NCBI GenBank assembly: GCA_016648135.1
Contig: JADDOH010002659.1
Location: 1-64,000, forward strand
Length of the DNA: 64,000 nucleotides
Origin: Agrypnia vestita
Lineage: Eukaryota > Arthropoda > Insecta > Trichoptera > Phryganeidae
Direction of reading: 5' to 3'
Made by a program: the position numbers and the translations under genes. Positions 1-10,561 of this stretch are shown in pieces. Position 1 is the stretch's first letter. Each line of letters starts with the position of its first letter. Under the pieces are notes generated by a model. That model was not told the DNA's origin. It did no database searches and worked only from the letters and a program-made list of their open reading frames with translations.

Positions 1-317
1 GGGTCAACGAGCACAAACGGGCATGCAAACTCGGTCATCCAGAAAAATCAGCACTGGCTGAGCATTTTCTGGATACCGGCCATCATTTTGAATTCGAACC
101 GAAAATCCTTGGAAAGCCTAAGAGTCACCATGCGCGTCTTATCAAGGAAGCACTAGAAATCTACAAGCATCCGATAAACATTAATAGAGATGATGGTCTC
201 AAATTAAAAACATCTTGGTATCCGGCGCTTCAAAGTCATTCTCGTCGCAGACTCCGCAGAGATAGTGATCAGACAACAGATGAATCATACATACAACACA
301 ATACAAACACATCATGA
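1..317 (+). CDS. Penelope-like element, C-terminal GIY-YIG endonuclease segment (left part outside window)
   Basis: One frame is open from base 3 to the TGA at 315-317, about 104 residues, with its start outside the window. It contains EHKRACK, then SALAEHFLDTGH, then an E-A-L-E-I block and NRDDGLKLKTSWYPAL at the end. This order (EH helix, A-EH...GH, REALEI-like helix, NRD-G...W-P-L) is that of the C-terminal GIY-YIG endonuclease of Penelope-like retroelements, which nicks DNA for target-primed reverse transcription. The GIY and YIG residues themselves would lie to the left of the window. No stop or frameshift is seen in the visible part. A hammerhead-like motif follows 63 bases after the stop, as expected for a PLE end. 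The family call is from motif recall, not a search. Confidence 0.75.
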   Translation, partial: VNEHKRACKLGHPEKSALAEHFLDTGHHFEFEPKILGKPKSHHARLIKEALEIYKHPININRDDGLKLKTSWYPALQSHSRRRLRRDSDQTTDESYIQHNTNTS

Positions 318-505
318 CTTCGGCACGGTATTGCAAGCCGATACTTAACCACAACACCAACATTCAAGACAACACATCAGCCCTGATGATGGACCCTGCA
401 ATGGGATCCGAAACGTCGGCCCGAAAGGTCGTAACAACACGGCATAATACCCCAGTTAACACAAACTTGAAGATTCTGAGTGGCCGTGAAAACCTAAGAA
501 CATTC
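318..505 (+). mobile_element. PLE 3' terminal region (family A)
   Basis: Non-coding tail after the endonuclease stop. It contains the ribozyme-like core and ends in GGCCGTGAAAACCTAAG. The same terminal block recurs in inverse orientation at 42810-42850, and in decayed form at 48715-48750 and 49720-49760, which defines one PLE family with at least four ends in the window. Confidence 0.65.
380..420 (+). ncRNA. Hammerhead-ribozyme-like motif of PLE family A
   Basis: CTGATGA at 383-389 is followed by a stem-loop (GGACCC, loop TGCAAT, GGGATCC with one bulged A) and GAAA at 410-413. The last A starts the palindrome ACGT (413-416), then C417 stands in the cleavage position, and GGC 418-420 pairs with GCC 380-382. 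This is the type I hammerhead layout: stem I open, stem III tiny and self-complementary, so that two copies may pair. One extra base (T390) sits between CTGATGA and stem II compared with the textbook core. Activity is inferred, not shown. Confidence 0.65.
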
Positions 506-537
506 TTATTTTTAATCGATTTAATCTTCATCGTTAT

Positions 538-825
538 CTAGGACCTTTTACCATCTTGTTGGTAGACTTTTAAGAAAAATTTGCTTCTAGATGTTTTTAA
601 AGCATCATTATCAAACCCTACCGAGCGCCCACTTCGATCGCTATCAGACAAGTCAAAATCACCACCGGAAAATATTCTAAACCAACGCTGGCAATTATTT
701 ACTTTCAATACATCTTCATACACATCACAATTTTTTTTTGTTGCAACCGTTGCATTAACAACCGATAGAAAATGAAACAGCATGCAATGACGTAAATTTT
801 CTTCAGTTAGTTGATTGTCCGCCAT
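538..825 (-). pseudogene. Mariner transposase, N-terminal DNA-binding fragment
   Basis: An open stretch of 95 codons on the minus strand reads RHCMLFHF, then NATVATKKNCDVYEDV, then CQRWFRIFSGGDFDLSDS and RSGRSV. This matches the first helix-turn-helix of mariner transposases (the WF-x-F-x-GDFDL-D-RSGRP block). The second helix-turn-helix and the DD34D catalytic domain are absent, so this is a fragment. It is not the same copy or subfamily as the mariner at 7.6-8.9 kb. No inverted repeats were located. Confidence 0.65.
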
Positions 826-1017
826 TTTACAACGGAGTAATAAAAAAAAATTAATTTAATTGTCACAAGTCACAAGACCACGGATTATAATATTGCGTAT
901 ATTTTTTATTTAAAATAGAATGGAAACCTAAAAGGTTTATGGATAATCATTTTTACATAATTCAATATAAGAAATAATAATAGTATAATTTAGATACAAA
1001 GTCATTTTTTTATAGTT
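826..1017. other. AT-rich sequence, nothing recognised
   Basis: A-rich and T-rich runs without an open frame or recognisable repeat. Confidence 0.5.
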
Positions 1018-1500
1018 GGCCGAATTTTAGCATTTTTGTCACATCTGTTTTGAATTTGTCAGTGGTCAGTTTTAATCCGTTGCAAATTAGTCGGGATTGT
1101 CCTGCTTTTGTTTTGGCGTGTGTTATGTGATAGTTTTGAGCCATTCTAGTGTTGTATTGGTGTTTTTCGTGTATTTTGTGTAATTTTATGTCTTCATCTT
1201 GTATTTCGCCAATTGCTAGTCTGTGAATGATTTTAAGTGTTTCGATTTTTGTAATGCTTTCGATGTTTAATTGTTGTGTTATACGGTATACAGTTTCAGT
1301 GGTGTCCGGTATTTCAGATCATAGACCATTAGTATTTTGTTTTGCTGTCGTTAGAGTCTGTTTAGGTTAGTTTTGTTTCCGGTTCCCCAGAAGGGTATAA
1401 AATATCCTATTCTACTCTTGACGTATGCCTGATACATCAGAATTTTTACGGTCTTTGGTGTGATTTCGTGTATTTTGTGGAATGGGCTGGTCAGTCACGT
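1018..1500 (-). pseudogene. LINE reverse transcriptase C-terminal relic
   Basis: The minus strand reads ITPKTVKILMYQAYVKSRIG and then GYFIPFWG before a stop. Other frames continue with ITKIETLKIIHRLAIGEI and HQYNTRMAQNYHI. These match the block downstream of the reverse transcriptase in many LINEs: L-YYA-V-S-I-YG-I-WG, then a helix-rich segment with H-x-NTR. At least two frame changes and several stops show that it is dead. The clade cannot be assigned. Confidence 0.55.
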
Positions 1501-2155
1501 CTTTACACGTTCACTTTACTGAGCTTGACTGAAGCAAACATTCCACACCAAATATAATTGATTACTTACGGGTACACCTATTTTATATATTGCATAATCC
1601 GTGAGTCCTGAGTCTTATAGTCCGCAAAATACGTTACAGGTACAAAAAGAAATAGTTTTACATAAGTTATTGCGAAAATGTTGTAATTTTTGTCGGACGC
1701 AAATATTTACTACTACTACTAATTGGATTATTCGCTAAAATGAATTTTTGTTCAGCCATTGCACGGCGCACGATCGGTGCGAGGCGTAATCACGTGAAAA
1801 ATATGATTTCACGATTACGTATCACGGCGCGCATTTTCAGTCACTTCCGGTTTATTCGCTGCCTCACGGTATCTCATCTGAAGCCTATTTCCGGACACTC
1901 ATCTCATGGCCATTCCGCTTACTTTTTTTTCCATTTAAATCGCCTCAAAATATTTACAATCAACCACGCGCAAATACTATGTGATTTGGAAATATTTTAA
2001 AACATGTTCTGTTTAAAATGTTTCATTTAAAAACATTTTTAATATGTTTTATTTACTTATTACATTATTTATTATAGGCCTTATCGAATTTTACAGCACA
2101 GTTATTATAAGACTTGACCGAAAAGAAAAAAAATTGACGTTAAAATGATGATTGT
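1501..2155. other. No recognised feature; short imperfect palindrome
   Basis: Contains an imperfect inverted repeat near 1785-1825 around CACGTGAAA and TTTCACG. A plus-strand open frame at 1740-2000 has no recognisable domain and is taken as chance. Confidence 0.4.
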
Positions 2156-2159
2156 AATT

Positions 2160-3045
2160 AGTGATGGGTCCGCTCTGTACTAACTACTACAATGTAGTAC
2201 TACATTACATTGAAGCGTACACTTCACACCTTTTGAAGTGTGGTGCATACTACAAACTACACACACTTCAAAGTTATTGAAAGTACATACTTCAAATAGT
2301 ACACTTCATTTTTAAGTAAATGCTACAAAGTACACACAAGTAAGTTCAAAAATTCAAAGTAATTGAAAGTATGAGTACGTTGATCTACTTTCATTCTTGC
2401 GTTTATACTTTCTGTAATTGTCATTTGTTAATATTACACAAATATCATATGAGAATAACTGCCACAGAACACGTTTTTTCCTAGTGTGGCAGTTATTAGT
2501 AACTTATATTAAAAAATATAAATAAACAATAAAGTAAATACATTTTTTTGTGAACTTTTTGGAAAGTTCATGTAGATAAATGAAGAATCTCTATGTGTTT
2601 CGATATATTTTTCTATATATAATATCGGCATGTGTCTTAAATATTTTTCCCGTTGACCTTTTTTTTAGGTCGCCAAATGTTATTTTACCAAAAATGTCGG
2701 TATTTGTCTTCGATATAGTCATCATCAAGTCAGTCAGTCAGTAGTCATCAAACCTTTTATTTTGGAAAAAAATAATAAAAGATTGATATTGTACTACAAT
2801 ACTACAATTACTTCTCTTCATTAGTACTTCAGTTTTGTAGTACTATAATAGTTCACTTCATAAATACTACAATTACTTCACTTCATTAGTACTACAATTT
2901 CGTAGTACTACAATTAGTTCACTTCGTGTAGTTTTTACAACAAATGTAGTATACACTTTGTTGTCTTCAAACTGGTGAATGTATGTGTATTGTAGTCTTC
3001 ATTTTGAAATGTAGTTTCTTCCTTCGTTAATTGTTATGCCAACTT
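2160..3045. repeat. TACTACAA-rich repeat, possibly a hAT-type nonautonomous element
   Basis: The stretch is dense in GTAGTACTACA, CACTTCA and TTGAAGTG. Its start, GTGATGGGTCCGCTCTGTAC, recurs inverted at 23590-23612. Its right part (2880-3040) recurs at 18960-19130 and 49020-49200. The GATGGGTC start resembles hAT terminal repeats, but no 8-bp duplication was proven. A LINE 3' fragment lies inside at about 2405-2530. Confidence 0.4.
2405..2530 (+). mobile_element. LINE 3' UTR fragment with a conserved hairpin
   Basis: The sequence is the inverse of 55686-55800. It contains a hairpin at 2454-2497 with a 13-bp stem (AATAACTGCCACA against TGTGGCAGTTATT). The same hairpin is kept at 55686-55730, beside a LINE C-terminal relic, which places it in a LINE 3' UTR. 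Confidence 0.5.
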
Positions 3046-3179
3046 ATTTTAATTATAGTGAAATTATATGAAAACACTGGAAACTAATTAGCGATTTAAT
3101 AATTAGTAATTAATGAATTATTAATTGGACACATAATATGGATTAAGCTTAACTGTTTTCTTTAAATCACACTATTTCG

Positions 3180-3330
3180 TAAGCTATCACTCAACCATGA
3201 ACATTTAAGTACTTTATTTAATATTCGCCGGAACATTCCATCCAATTTTCGCACGCAGTAGTCGCATTTATTTATTTCGCCACTTGATAATAACACTACA
3301 CTAATAATCTACTCTTCTTTCATTCTTGTT
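3180..3330 (-). mobile_element. LTR fragment (minus orientation)
   Basis: On the minus strand it reads GCGAAATAAATAAATGCGAC, then TTGGATGGAATGTTC and ATATTAAATAAAGT. It aligns with 10150-10230 (+), 19500-19600 (+) and 63905-64000 (-). It is interpreted as the R region of an LTR because the related copies end in sequence typical of LTR 3' ends. Confidence 0.45.
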
Positions 3331-3900
3331 ATACTCTTTATTGATATGTTTTTTGTTATATTTTATTTAAGTACCATTTAACTAATTGTACTGATTGTTC
3401 TATAACATTCACTTGCTCCCGGAGCTTCTCTACGGTTGAAATAAATATTTTTACGCGAACCGTCTTTCATTCCACGAACTCCAATTTAAATTCCATGAAC
3501 TGACCTTGGGATTGGCAACATATGCCGCCATCGCCACCCCAATAGCAGTCTCAGAACACGTGAGGGCTTTTTCATGACCTCACCATGTTCTGATTAAAAA
3601 TACTCGACGGATAAACCATTAATGCGTTTTATAAGCACCGATTCGCGCTAGTCCAGTTATCTTATCTTATATTAATTAACAGTAGGTAATTGAAAATGTA
3701 TGGACATAATAAAAAAACAAGACAGAGTGTTCTAATAATGACAGGCGAATTACCATCGAATTGACTTTTCCCGTGAATTTTTAGAGATTATTTTAAACAA
3801 GTGTTTTATCTACTTAATTATTTTATTTATTCATATATAAAGCTGGCTAAGCCAAAGCTATATCAGAATGCTTAAAGAATGTTATCTAGAAAAATAAATG
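3331..3900. other. No recognised feature
   Basis: AT-rich sequence without convincing coding potential or a repeat partner that I could find in the window. Confidence 0.45.
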
Positions 3901-4260
3901 CATGAGTATCCGAAGTAAGGTATGGATTTGCAAAACGTGTGTCTTTCCCATCATGTCCGAAACTAAAGCTTCCTTCGAACCAGCGAGATGAAAATAATAA
4001 GAAATATCTCCAGCAACACTCTCCGAGATCCACAGAATATGCAAAGTCGAAGACGTTGTAAAATGAAGACGACAGAGCATAAGGTTCTAGAATGATTATG
4101 TGAACAGAATAACAGACTCCAGAGCCGCAGAAGTAGCTAGAGATCAAGTACTCCAGGAAAACAGAGCTCCAGAAGGACTACCTAAAAGATGGAGGGATAG
4201 CTGGCAGCAAGAGGACAATATAGCAGCCACAACAGGTCTACAGATCTGTGGCGGTCAAAG
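3900..4260 (+). pseudogene. LINE 3'-end relic (family P)
   Basis: Plus-strand reading gives EMKIIRNISSNTLRD and, after frame changes, EGLPKRWRDSWQQ. The same blocks occur in 36500-36815 (+), 52490-53060 (-) and the 97-bp array at 26.6-27.8 kb. They are the region after the reverse transcriptase in one LINE family (KVLRSI..LRDR, then GRPPKRW-DSW). Several stops and shifts are present. Confidence 0.5.
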
Positions 4261-4399
4261 ATGCATGCATATACAATGCTCGGCACAACGGTCGAAATCA
4301 AAATGCTGAATTCGGGAAAGAACGACAATGGAGGCGAGGGCAAAGAACGAGGACAAAGGCAAGAATTGCTAGAGGGCATGAAGATCGGATAAACTCACA

Positions 4400-4716
4400 T
4401 TGCTGACCAGACTAAATATTACACACGCGGCCGAGTAAGAGAAAGTCATAATACGCCGAGTCCTTTGTCCACAACAACTATAAAAACGGTAGGCTCCAGA
4501 GCAGACTATCTCACTTCCCCAGCGGTTGGCTCGTATAGCGGAAGCCCTCGCCGTCATACTTTCGAACGTCACGCTTTCACTTGTAACCTTTGTACCTACT
4601 GTATTCTTTATAAATTTTACTTTTGTAATTCAATAAATTGTGTAAAACCCTCGTGACTTTACATCATCAACACCGCTTCAACTCATCCTAAACCGGAGGG
4701 CTCATCCACCTCCACA
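4400..4716 (+). mobile_element. LTR of an LTR retrotransposon, 3' boundary clear
   Basis: The segment carries a TATA-like CTATAAAAAC near 4479 and AATAAA near 4630. It ends in CA at 4716, directly followed by a primer-binding-site-like sequence. The left boundary is uncertain. No gag or pol sequence follows, so the internal part is lost or decayed. Confidence 0.55.
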
Positions 4717-4734
4717 TTGGTGACTCTGAAGTGA
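4717..4734 (+). other. tRNA primer-binding site of an LTR retrotransposon
   Basis: TTGGTGACTCTGAAGTG starts one base after the LTR terminal CA. The TGG is the complement of a tRNA CCA end. The TGGTGAC...GA-GTG form is common in arthropod LTR elements. The priming tRNA is not identified. Confidence 0.55.
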
Positions 4735-5300
4735 GTCGAGATCCACAGATCTAAACAAAAATGAAGACAAGGAAGATTTTACTTATATATACATATTATT
4801 ACAATGGTAGGGCTTATTGCCAGTTGGCAATTTGTTCCAATCATGCACAAAATTAAGTGGAACATTTGAAAAAGATTTCCGATATAGAATTTATAGTGAC
4901 AGAACTAGATATGGATCTATAACGAGAAAGCGAAACGAGTAGGAGATAGATGGGGTCAAGGAAGGGTTAAACAAGGATTTGAGAAAGATATAATTGCTTC
5001 AGTCTGAAGTACTGAAGATACTTATGGTTTGTGATCATTTGATATCTTTGCATGTAGATTCCACAACCTAGCCAAGTACTCTTCAAACGAGGAGCTGAAG
5101 AGTTCAGTAATGGGGAAATATAGTAAAGTACTGTCAGCTTAACGGCAGATGGTATTAAATTAGTTTCCTTGCAAATATCTGGTGATGCTGCACGGTGAAG
5201 ACGTAAGAAGGTGGAGCCTGTAAGAAGCGCAAACGACTCGCCCATTTCGTCATTCTCTTCCCGTCCGCGGTACCGTTGACAGCGTGCCCACTTAAGTAAC
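4735..5300. other. No recognised feature
   Basis: A minus-strand open frame at 4967-5245 (92 codons) shows no recognisable motif. No retrotransposon coding sequence follows the primer-binding site. Confidence 0.4.
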
Positions 5301-5304
5301 TTTA

Positions 5305-5440
5305 AATCCTTTCTCGTTTAGCGGGTTATGCGTTTGAATGCGTGTTCTGTGATGGGAAATGTATCCACCCGTCAAGAGACATATTCTCGTATTGGCACGT
5401 GACGCACATGTATTCTATTGTATTGTATCGCCTTTTACTT
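5305..5440 (+). repeat. Interspersed repeat U, copy 1
   Basis: CCACCCGTCAAGAGACATAT followed by GGCACGTGAC is shared with 20430-20500 and, more diverged, with 60370-60430. Function is unknown and no open frame is kept between copies. Confidence 0.4.
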
Positions 5441-5667
5441 CACTACGTGGTAGAAGCAAACTCTCTTCAAATTGGTGACAACGCACTACAAATCACTCTG
5501 TAAAATATAAATATTCATGTGATGTTCTGAATAGATAAAGGAGTTTGTGCATTTGAATCAAGTAATTTTGTTTGCATAGCTATAAAAGCTGGGAAAATTT
5601 GTATAAGTGGACGTTGATACACACATGGTAGAATAGCCCAGAAAACGGATTTTTTTATTAAAACTAA

Positions 5668-5825
5668 CTATCCGTCACGCCGTTTCTCCGCGTATTAGAA
5701 AAGGCAGAGAGGATATAATGCCACATTCTTCTCTTTCGGCACACCACTTTTGCTTCGGCTACATTCACACATCTTCTCATGCATGCTCTACAGTAAGTTG
5801 TTGTAGAGGCTCGACACCCGTTTTT
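5668..5825 (-). pseudogene. LINE C-terminal tail relic (family Q)
   Basis: The minus strand encodes RACMRRCVNVAEAKVVC and then ILSA-F before AAACGGCGTGA. It matches the end of the better copy at 52122-52403 (+). The truncation lies just upstream. Confidence 0.5.
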
Positions 5826-7095
5826 GGTATGATTGTAACTTGTTCGATTTTAAATTATTTTCAGTTTTTATTATTCGACTTTAAAATCTTATTACATTTT
5901 TTTAACAAATAAAATTAAAACCTTTCGCAAGGCTTTACCGATTCTGTTATTTTCCAATAAGTAAAGAAATGTAATTTGATTCAAAAAATTTCATTGGAGG
6001 ACCCTCTGAGTAAACATGGTTCTATATTAAAATACCATTGTACATTTCCCTTTCAGGAAGCGGACTTACAAAATTCATATTAAGGAAATTGAAGGAGTGA
6101 ACATTTTGTAAGCCCACACAGATTTAAAACATTTTGTTTAGATGGAAAAATCTTCGCTACACGAAATTCTCAGAATAGTTTTTCATTTGCGCTCGTATTG
6201 TTAAAGTCTGAGGGCGGATGCCCGTTCTTCGAGAGGAAAACTATTAAAGCTGTGAAAAGGGCTAAGGGCGAAGGAAAATGTCTTTGAAACTCTAGAATCA
6301 GTGTTGGCCATTGAATATTCTATAGGAGTAGAATCGGAAAAATGTAAATTTCACACAGAAATTTGACACTAGCGATTTCGGATTAGGCTCTTTGAAAATT
6401 GTAATTTTTTCGGCGAATTTGGCCATTTAAATGACAGAAAGGGCAAAGTGTTATGTTCATTTTTGAAGAAATAGACAGAAAATGAACATTGTTTTTTTAG
6501 AGGTTGCGGTGGGGTCAACGTTATACATTGCATGGTAAGTTGAAAAAGATGAAAAATGGAAATACGAACTGAAATCAATGATATTCTTAAAGAATTTAAA
6601 GATCTATCGACTACTGTACGAATTAAGTGGATGACTCCAAGTAAAGGTTAAAAAATTTGGAAGAGAAAGTTTATGCGTTCAGTAATTACAGATAATTTCA
6701 TCGCTAAAACACAAATCGTGCACTTGAAAATAAAATAGTTGTTGATCGCATTAATCGTAGTAAACTGTTGAAATTAGAGGAATTCCAAAGAAAAATACTC
6801 AAAACAATAAAAAATTGCAACGAAAGTAAAATTTGATTCTAGCAATCTCAATATCGATAAATTCTACCATAAAATTCTATCCATTGAACCATTAGAATAT
6901 TCTGGAGCAATTAAAAGGAAATTTATTAAGCAAATCGTCCGAGATAACCACTTTTAACCAAAAGTGTTCTTCAAAATACAAGTTTAATGCATCACATATT
7001 TATAGGGCCTATTAGTTGATTATTCCAATTTCGATGTCTATAATGAAAATGAGGAAAATTGAGTGTATAGTAAGTAGGTGAGATTATTTAATCTG
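5826..7095. other. No recognised feature
   Basis: About 1.27 kb of AT-rich sequence. No open frame with a recognisable domain and no repeat partner in the window were seen. Confidence 0.45.
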
Positions 7096-7099
7096 CACT

Positions 7100-7192
7100 T
7101 TGACTAAAACATAAATAAAATAAAAAATAAAATAATAAAAAATTAGAATTAAATAAAATGAAATAAAATAAAATAAAATAAAATTATAACCA
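7100..7192 (+). repeat. AAATA-type simple repeat
   Basis: Irregular runs of AAATA units, possibly a decayed retroelement tail. No coding relic was found immediately upstream. Confidence 0.6.
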
Positions 7193-7648
7193 AGGTGATC
7201 AGTGATTCGTGACTGAAATTACGGTAATAAATACTGCGATGAGAAGCTTTTATATGCGAACATTGAACTTAGCTTACTAGAAAGTGATCAAAGCAATAGA
7301 AACAACGATAATTAGTGTGTATTAAAAGGAATACTACAATAATAAGTGTGTGAAATGTTCGGGAGACATCTAGCGACTTTAAAATTAAGAACTCTGCTAC
7401 AATTAAACTAGTGCTTAGATCATGTTTGTAGACGTTTCCCGGAGGTTATAGATCACCCTAGATTGTCATAGACCCTTCTCGATGTTTCGATAGTGTTATT
7501 AAATTTACAAGGAATTAGGACATTTATTCATTTAAGCATGCTATTCCGTGGCAATATGTTGAATGATCCGGAAAAATATCATATATACATTAAAAAGAAT
7601 ATTGCTTAGTACTCCACTTATATAGGTATCATTACTAGTTGCGAAATA

Positions 7649-7677
7649 TTAGGTCCTTACATATGAAATTGACGTTT
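7649..7677 (+). repeat. Mariner left terminal inverted repeat
   Basis: This 29-bp repeat is the transposase binding and cutting site. It is identical to the right repeat. Confidence 0.9.
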
Positions 7678-7836
7678 TTTCGTACTGGCAAATTTGATCT
7701 CAAATATCTTCTCATTGGTTAGGAATTCCAAATCCAAATTTATACAGCTATTTACTCATGTATTTGTGTTTTGAAAATTATAATTCATTTGTTTTTCCCT
7801 CAATTGTTTTTTTCTTTGCGTCACTCAGTTTATAAA

Positions 7837-8856
7837 ATGAAAAACTTGAAATATCGCGTTATTAACGAGTACGAGTTCCACCGTGGTACCAGTGCTGCAG
7901 AAACGGCTCGAAGGATTAATGATGTGTATGGCGACGGTGCCGCAAAAGAAAACACAGTGCGTTTTTGGTTCCAACGTTTTCGTTCTGGAAATTTCGACCT
8001 GCAGAACAAGCCCCGTGGACGGCCGGAGACCAAAGTTGATAATGAAGAATTGAAGGCTATTGTGGAAGCGGATCCATCGCAAACCACATCCGAGTTAGCT
8101 GCAGGCTGCGGTGTTAGTGATAAAACTGTTTTAATCCACTTGAAGCAAATTGGTAAGGTGAAAAAGCTTGAAAGGTGGGTACCTCACGAATTGAGTGAAG
8201 CAAATCAACAAACGCGCGTTGACTGCTGCGTTGCATTACTCAACCGGCACAATAATGAAGGGATTTTAAATCGAATCATTACCTGTGATGAAAAGTGGAT
8301 CCTGTACGATAATCGGAAGCGCTCATCGCAATGGCTGAACCCTGCCGAACCAGCCAAACCATGCTCCAAGCGAAAATTGACTCCAAAAAAGTTACTTGTG
8401 AGCGTTTGGTGGACTAGTGCTGGTGTCGTTCACTACAGCTTTCTTAAATCTGGCCAGACGATTACGGCAGATGTCTATTGTCAGCAACTGTAAACCATGA
8501 TGGAAAAGCTAGCTGCTAAACAACCGAGGCTGGTTAATCGCTCTAGGCCACTGCTGCTTCATGATAACGCTAGACCACACACTGCACAACAGACGGCTAC
8601 CAAATTAGAGGAGCTTCAATTGGAATGTCTAAGACATCCACCGTACTCTCCGGACCTTGCCCCAACAGATTACCATTTTTTTCGAAATTTGGATAACTTC
8701 TTGCAAAGGAAAAAATTCAACTCCGATGGGGCAGTCAAAACCGCCTTCAAAGATTTTATTGATTCCCGTCCGAATGGTTTTTATAGTAAAGGGATCGATG
8801 AACTACCTATGAGATGGCAAAAGTGCATAGATAGCAATGGTACATACTTTGATTAA
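7837..8856 (+). pseudogene. Mariner transposase with one in-frame stop
   Basis: The transposase cuts and pastes the element at TA dinucleotides. From the ATG at 7837 the frame gives 339 residues, close to the family's usual 345. Visible parts in order are an N-terminal helix-turn-helix (WFQRFRSGNFDL-KPRGRP), a second one (QTTSELAAGCGVSDKTV), the linker motif WVPHEL at residues 114-119, and the DD34D triad. The triad is D151 in TCDEKW, D243 in HDNARPH and D278 in YSPDLAPTDYHFF, with 34 residues between the last two. The only visible lesion is TAA at 8491-8493, after YCQQL, where related proteins usually have Gln; a single C-to-T change would explain it. No frameshift was seen. An AATAAA-type signal lies just after the stop. 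The copy looks young but cannot make full-length protein as written. Confidence 0.92.
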
Positions 8857-8904
8857 ATAAATATATTATAATAAAAAAAATCGGCTTTATGTTCCTCCCA
8901 TACT

Positions 8905-8933
8905 AAACGTCAATTTCATATGTAAGGACCTAA
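8905..8933 (-). repeat. Mariner right terminal inverted repeat
   Basis: Reverse complement of the left repeat over 29 bp, followed by the TA duplication. Confidence 0.9.
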
Positions 8934-9192
8934 TATATGTATACATTCATGAGAAAGGACTACAGATGGACTAGCATAGTCTCTTCAAATAAACAAAAGG
9001 TTTTCAGATTTGGAGCATACACATACAGAACATTCAAAAATTGGATAATGCGTGGATGTTCTTACGATGGAATTAGTGAACGTTGCTTTGTCCAGGGTGA
9101 TAATTTAAGCTAGCTCATACAGGTGGTTAGTCCTGGGTCATTCTATAAAAAGTCTTGATTTTCACATAAATAGTTTCGTCTCTGTATGACTT

Positions 9193-10050
9193 CTATTGTT
9201 AATCTTATTTAAAAATAAAATTTATAATTATTTTATTTTACATAAAAATCGATGTCTCAAATTGAAAATAAATATTTCTCAGAACAGTGATATTCTGAAA
9301 ATAAAAGTGCTTATAAGATATTTTTGGCCTAATCTCTATGGCGTAATTTTACAACCTGGTATATTTAATATTAGCCCTAAGGATGCGTATCCCTAAGTCT
9401 AATATTAAAGGGAAGAGGATATATTTTACTTAAATCCTTTACGCTCACATCTGTACACATACAGTTCCTTGAAGAAAATTATCGTGCCGCCCACATAAGC
9501 CCCAGGATTAATTTCCTTTCACGGTTTCCGTGTACTGAGCGGTTAGACTTTATTAGTTGTTTATTGTATTAAGAAAATGAAAATATTGTGTATTTATATC
9601 TTAAATAGTTTTCAAATAATTCATGGATCATTCATTGCCCACGTATGTCGTCCAAAAAAACTGCAGGTTCAATTCGCAATACCCTGGATGTCAGGCGCGA
9701 TATGATTCATAATATACTATTATTTTATTTTTTTAGTTCCGTACATTTTGTGACGTGATGATAGATAGAATTCGGAACAATGAACACACGATTGGAATCC
9801 CTCGTAATATGTCACTATGAAACAAAACTCTCTAACTCTCTAGTACACTCCGCTACATTCTGGAATACATTACCACACTCTGGAATTAGCTGTAACTGTA
9901 ATTCGAGGAACGTCTAAAACAGTCAGGAAGTGACGGGAACAAACTACAAACGTCTTGAATGAACAGAAAGCCAACATATTTCCTATTAAAATAGAGCCGT
10001 GTCGCAACGATATATTAAGTTTGTGTTGACATTTATATCGATGCGAAGTA
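9193..10050. other. No gene; contains a 46-bp near-palindrome
   Basis: Nothing is recognised apart from the inverted repeat at 9364-9409. Confidence 0.45.
9364..9409. repeat. Near-perfect palindrome
   Basis: The outer arms TTTAATATTAG and CTAATATTAAA match exactly. The inner arms around GGATGCGTATCC also pair, with only a few mismatches. Confidence 0.7.
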
Positions 10051-10235
10051 AGCGTGAGACGACGGCCGGTGTGGCCAGTCGTGGAATTTCGGGGTGACAG
10101 ATATTGAACGAAATAATCGAGCGAGTTCTTACCGATAGTGAGCGACTAAATAAATGCGATTACTACGTACGAGAATTGGATGTTATGTTCTAACGAATAT
10201 TAAATAAAGTATTCAATACAATACAAGTAATAGAA
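10050..10235 (+). mobile_element. LTR fragment (plus orientation)
   Basis: GCGACTAAATAAATGCGATT, then TTGGATGTTATG and ATATTAAATAAAGT match the minus-strand fragment at 3180-3330. No internal retrotransposon sequence adjoins it. Confidence 0.45.
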
Positions 10236-10555
10236 TCAGCCCGTTACAAGCTAATGTTTGCCATTCCCAGGATGCACTCCGCGAAAATATCTGATTCTTC
10301 CCGGCACTCCCACTATTGTAGTTTTAAAAGTTAATTCCATTTTTTGCATGTCATCTAGTGAATAAGTAATAATAAATAAGTATTTTAGCCACTGAGTTGT
10401 TATGTAATATATATTTTTTTGTATGTGTGAAGCACCCTTGAGGTGAGTTCTCACGAAAACGGCGCTTTCTAAATGAAACAATTATTTTTATTCAAATTTT
10501 TATGGAAAAAATTACAGGATTTTGTTCCCCGAAGGATCACCTTTGATTAAAATAA
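10236..10555. other. No recognised feature
   Basis: AT-rich and without repeat partners. The minus-strand open frame at 10251-10481 shows no domain. Confidence 0.4.
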
Positions 10556-10561
10556 ATTAAT

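Larger units (their letters stand above)
7649..8933 (+). mobile_element. Full-length mariner transposon (1285 bp)
   Basis: The two ends are inverted repeats identical over 29 bp. They begin TTAGGTCCTTACATATG at 7649 and end with the reverse complement at 8933, and both are flanked by TA (7647-7648 and 8934-8935). The length, TA duplication and a DD34D transposase inside establish a Tc1/mariner-superfamily element. The exact subfamily is not assigned. Confidence 0.93.
7465..9192 (+). mobile_element. MITE-like repeat G, copy interrupted by a mariner
   Basis: The left part (about 7500-7648) and right part (8936-9192) together match the uninterrupted copy at 31851-32232: ATATCATATATACATTAAAA, then TATCATTACTAG, and on the right GAACGTTGC and GTTTCGTCTCTGTATGAC. 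The mariner sits exactly between the parts at a TA. Confidence 0.6.

Noticed and set aside
7825..8087. Minus-strand proteins overlapping the mariner
   Set aside because: Antisense shadows of the transposase frame.
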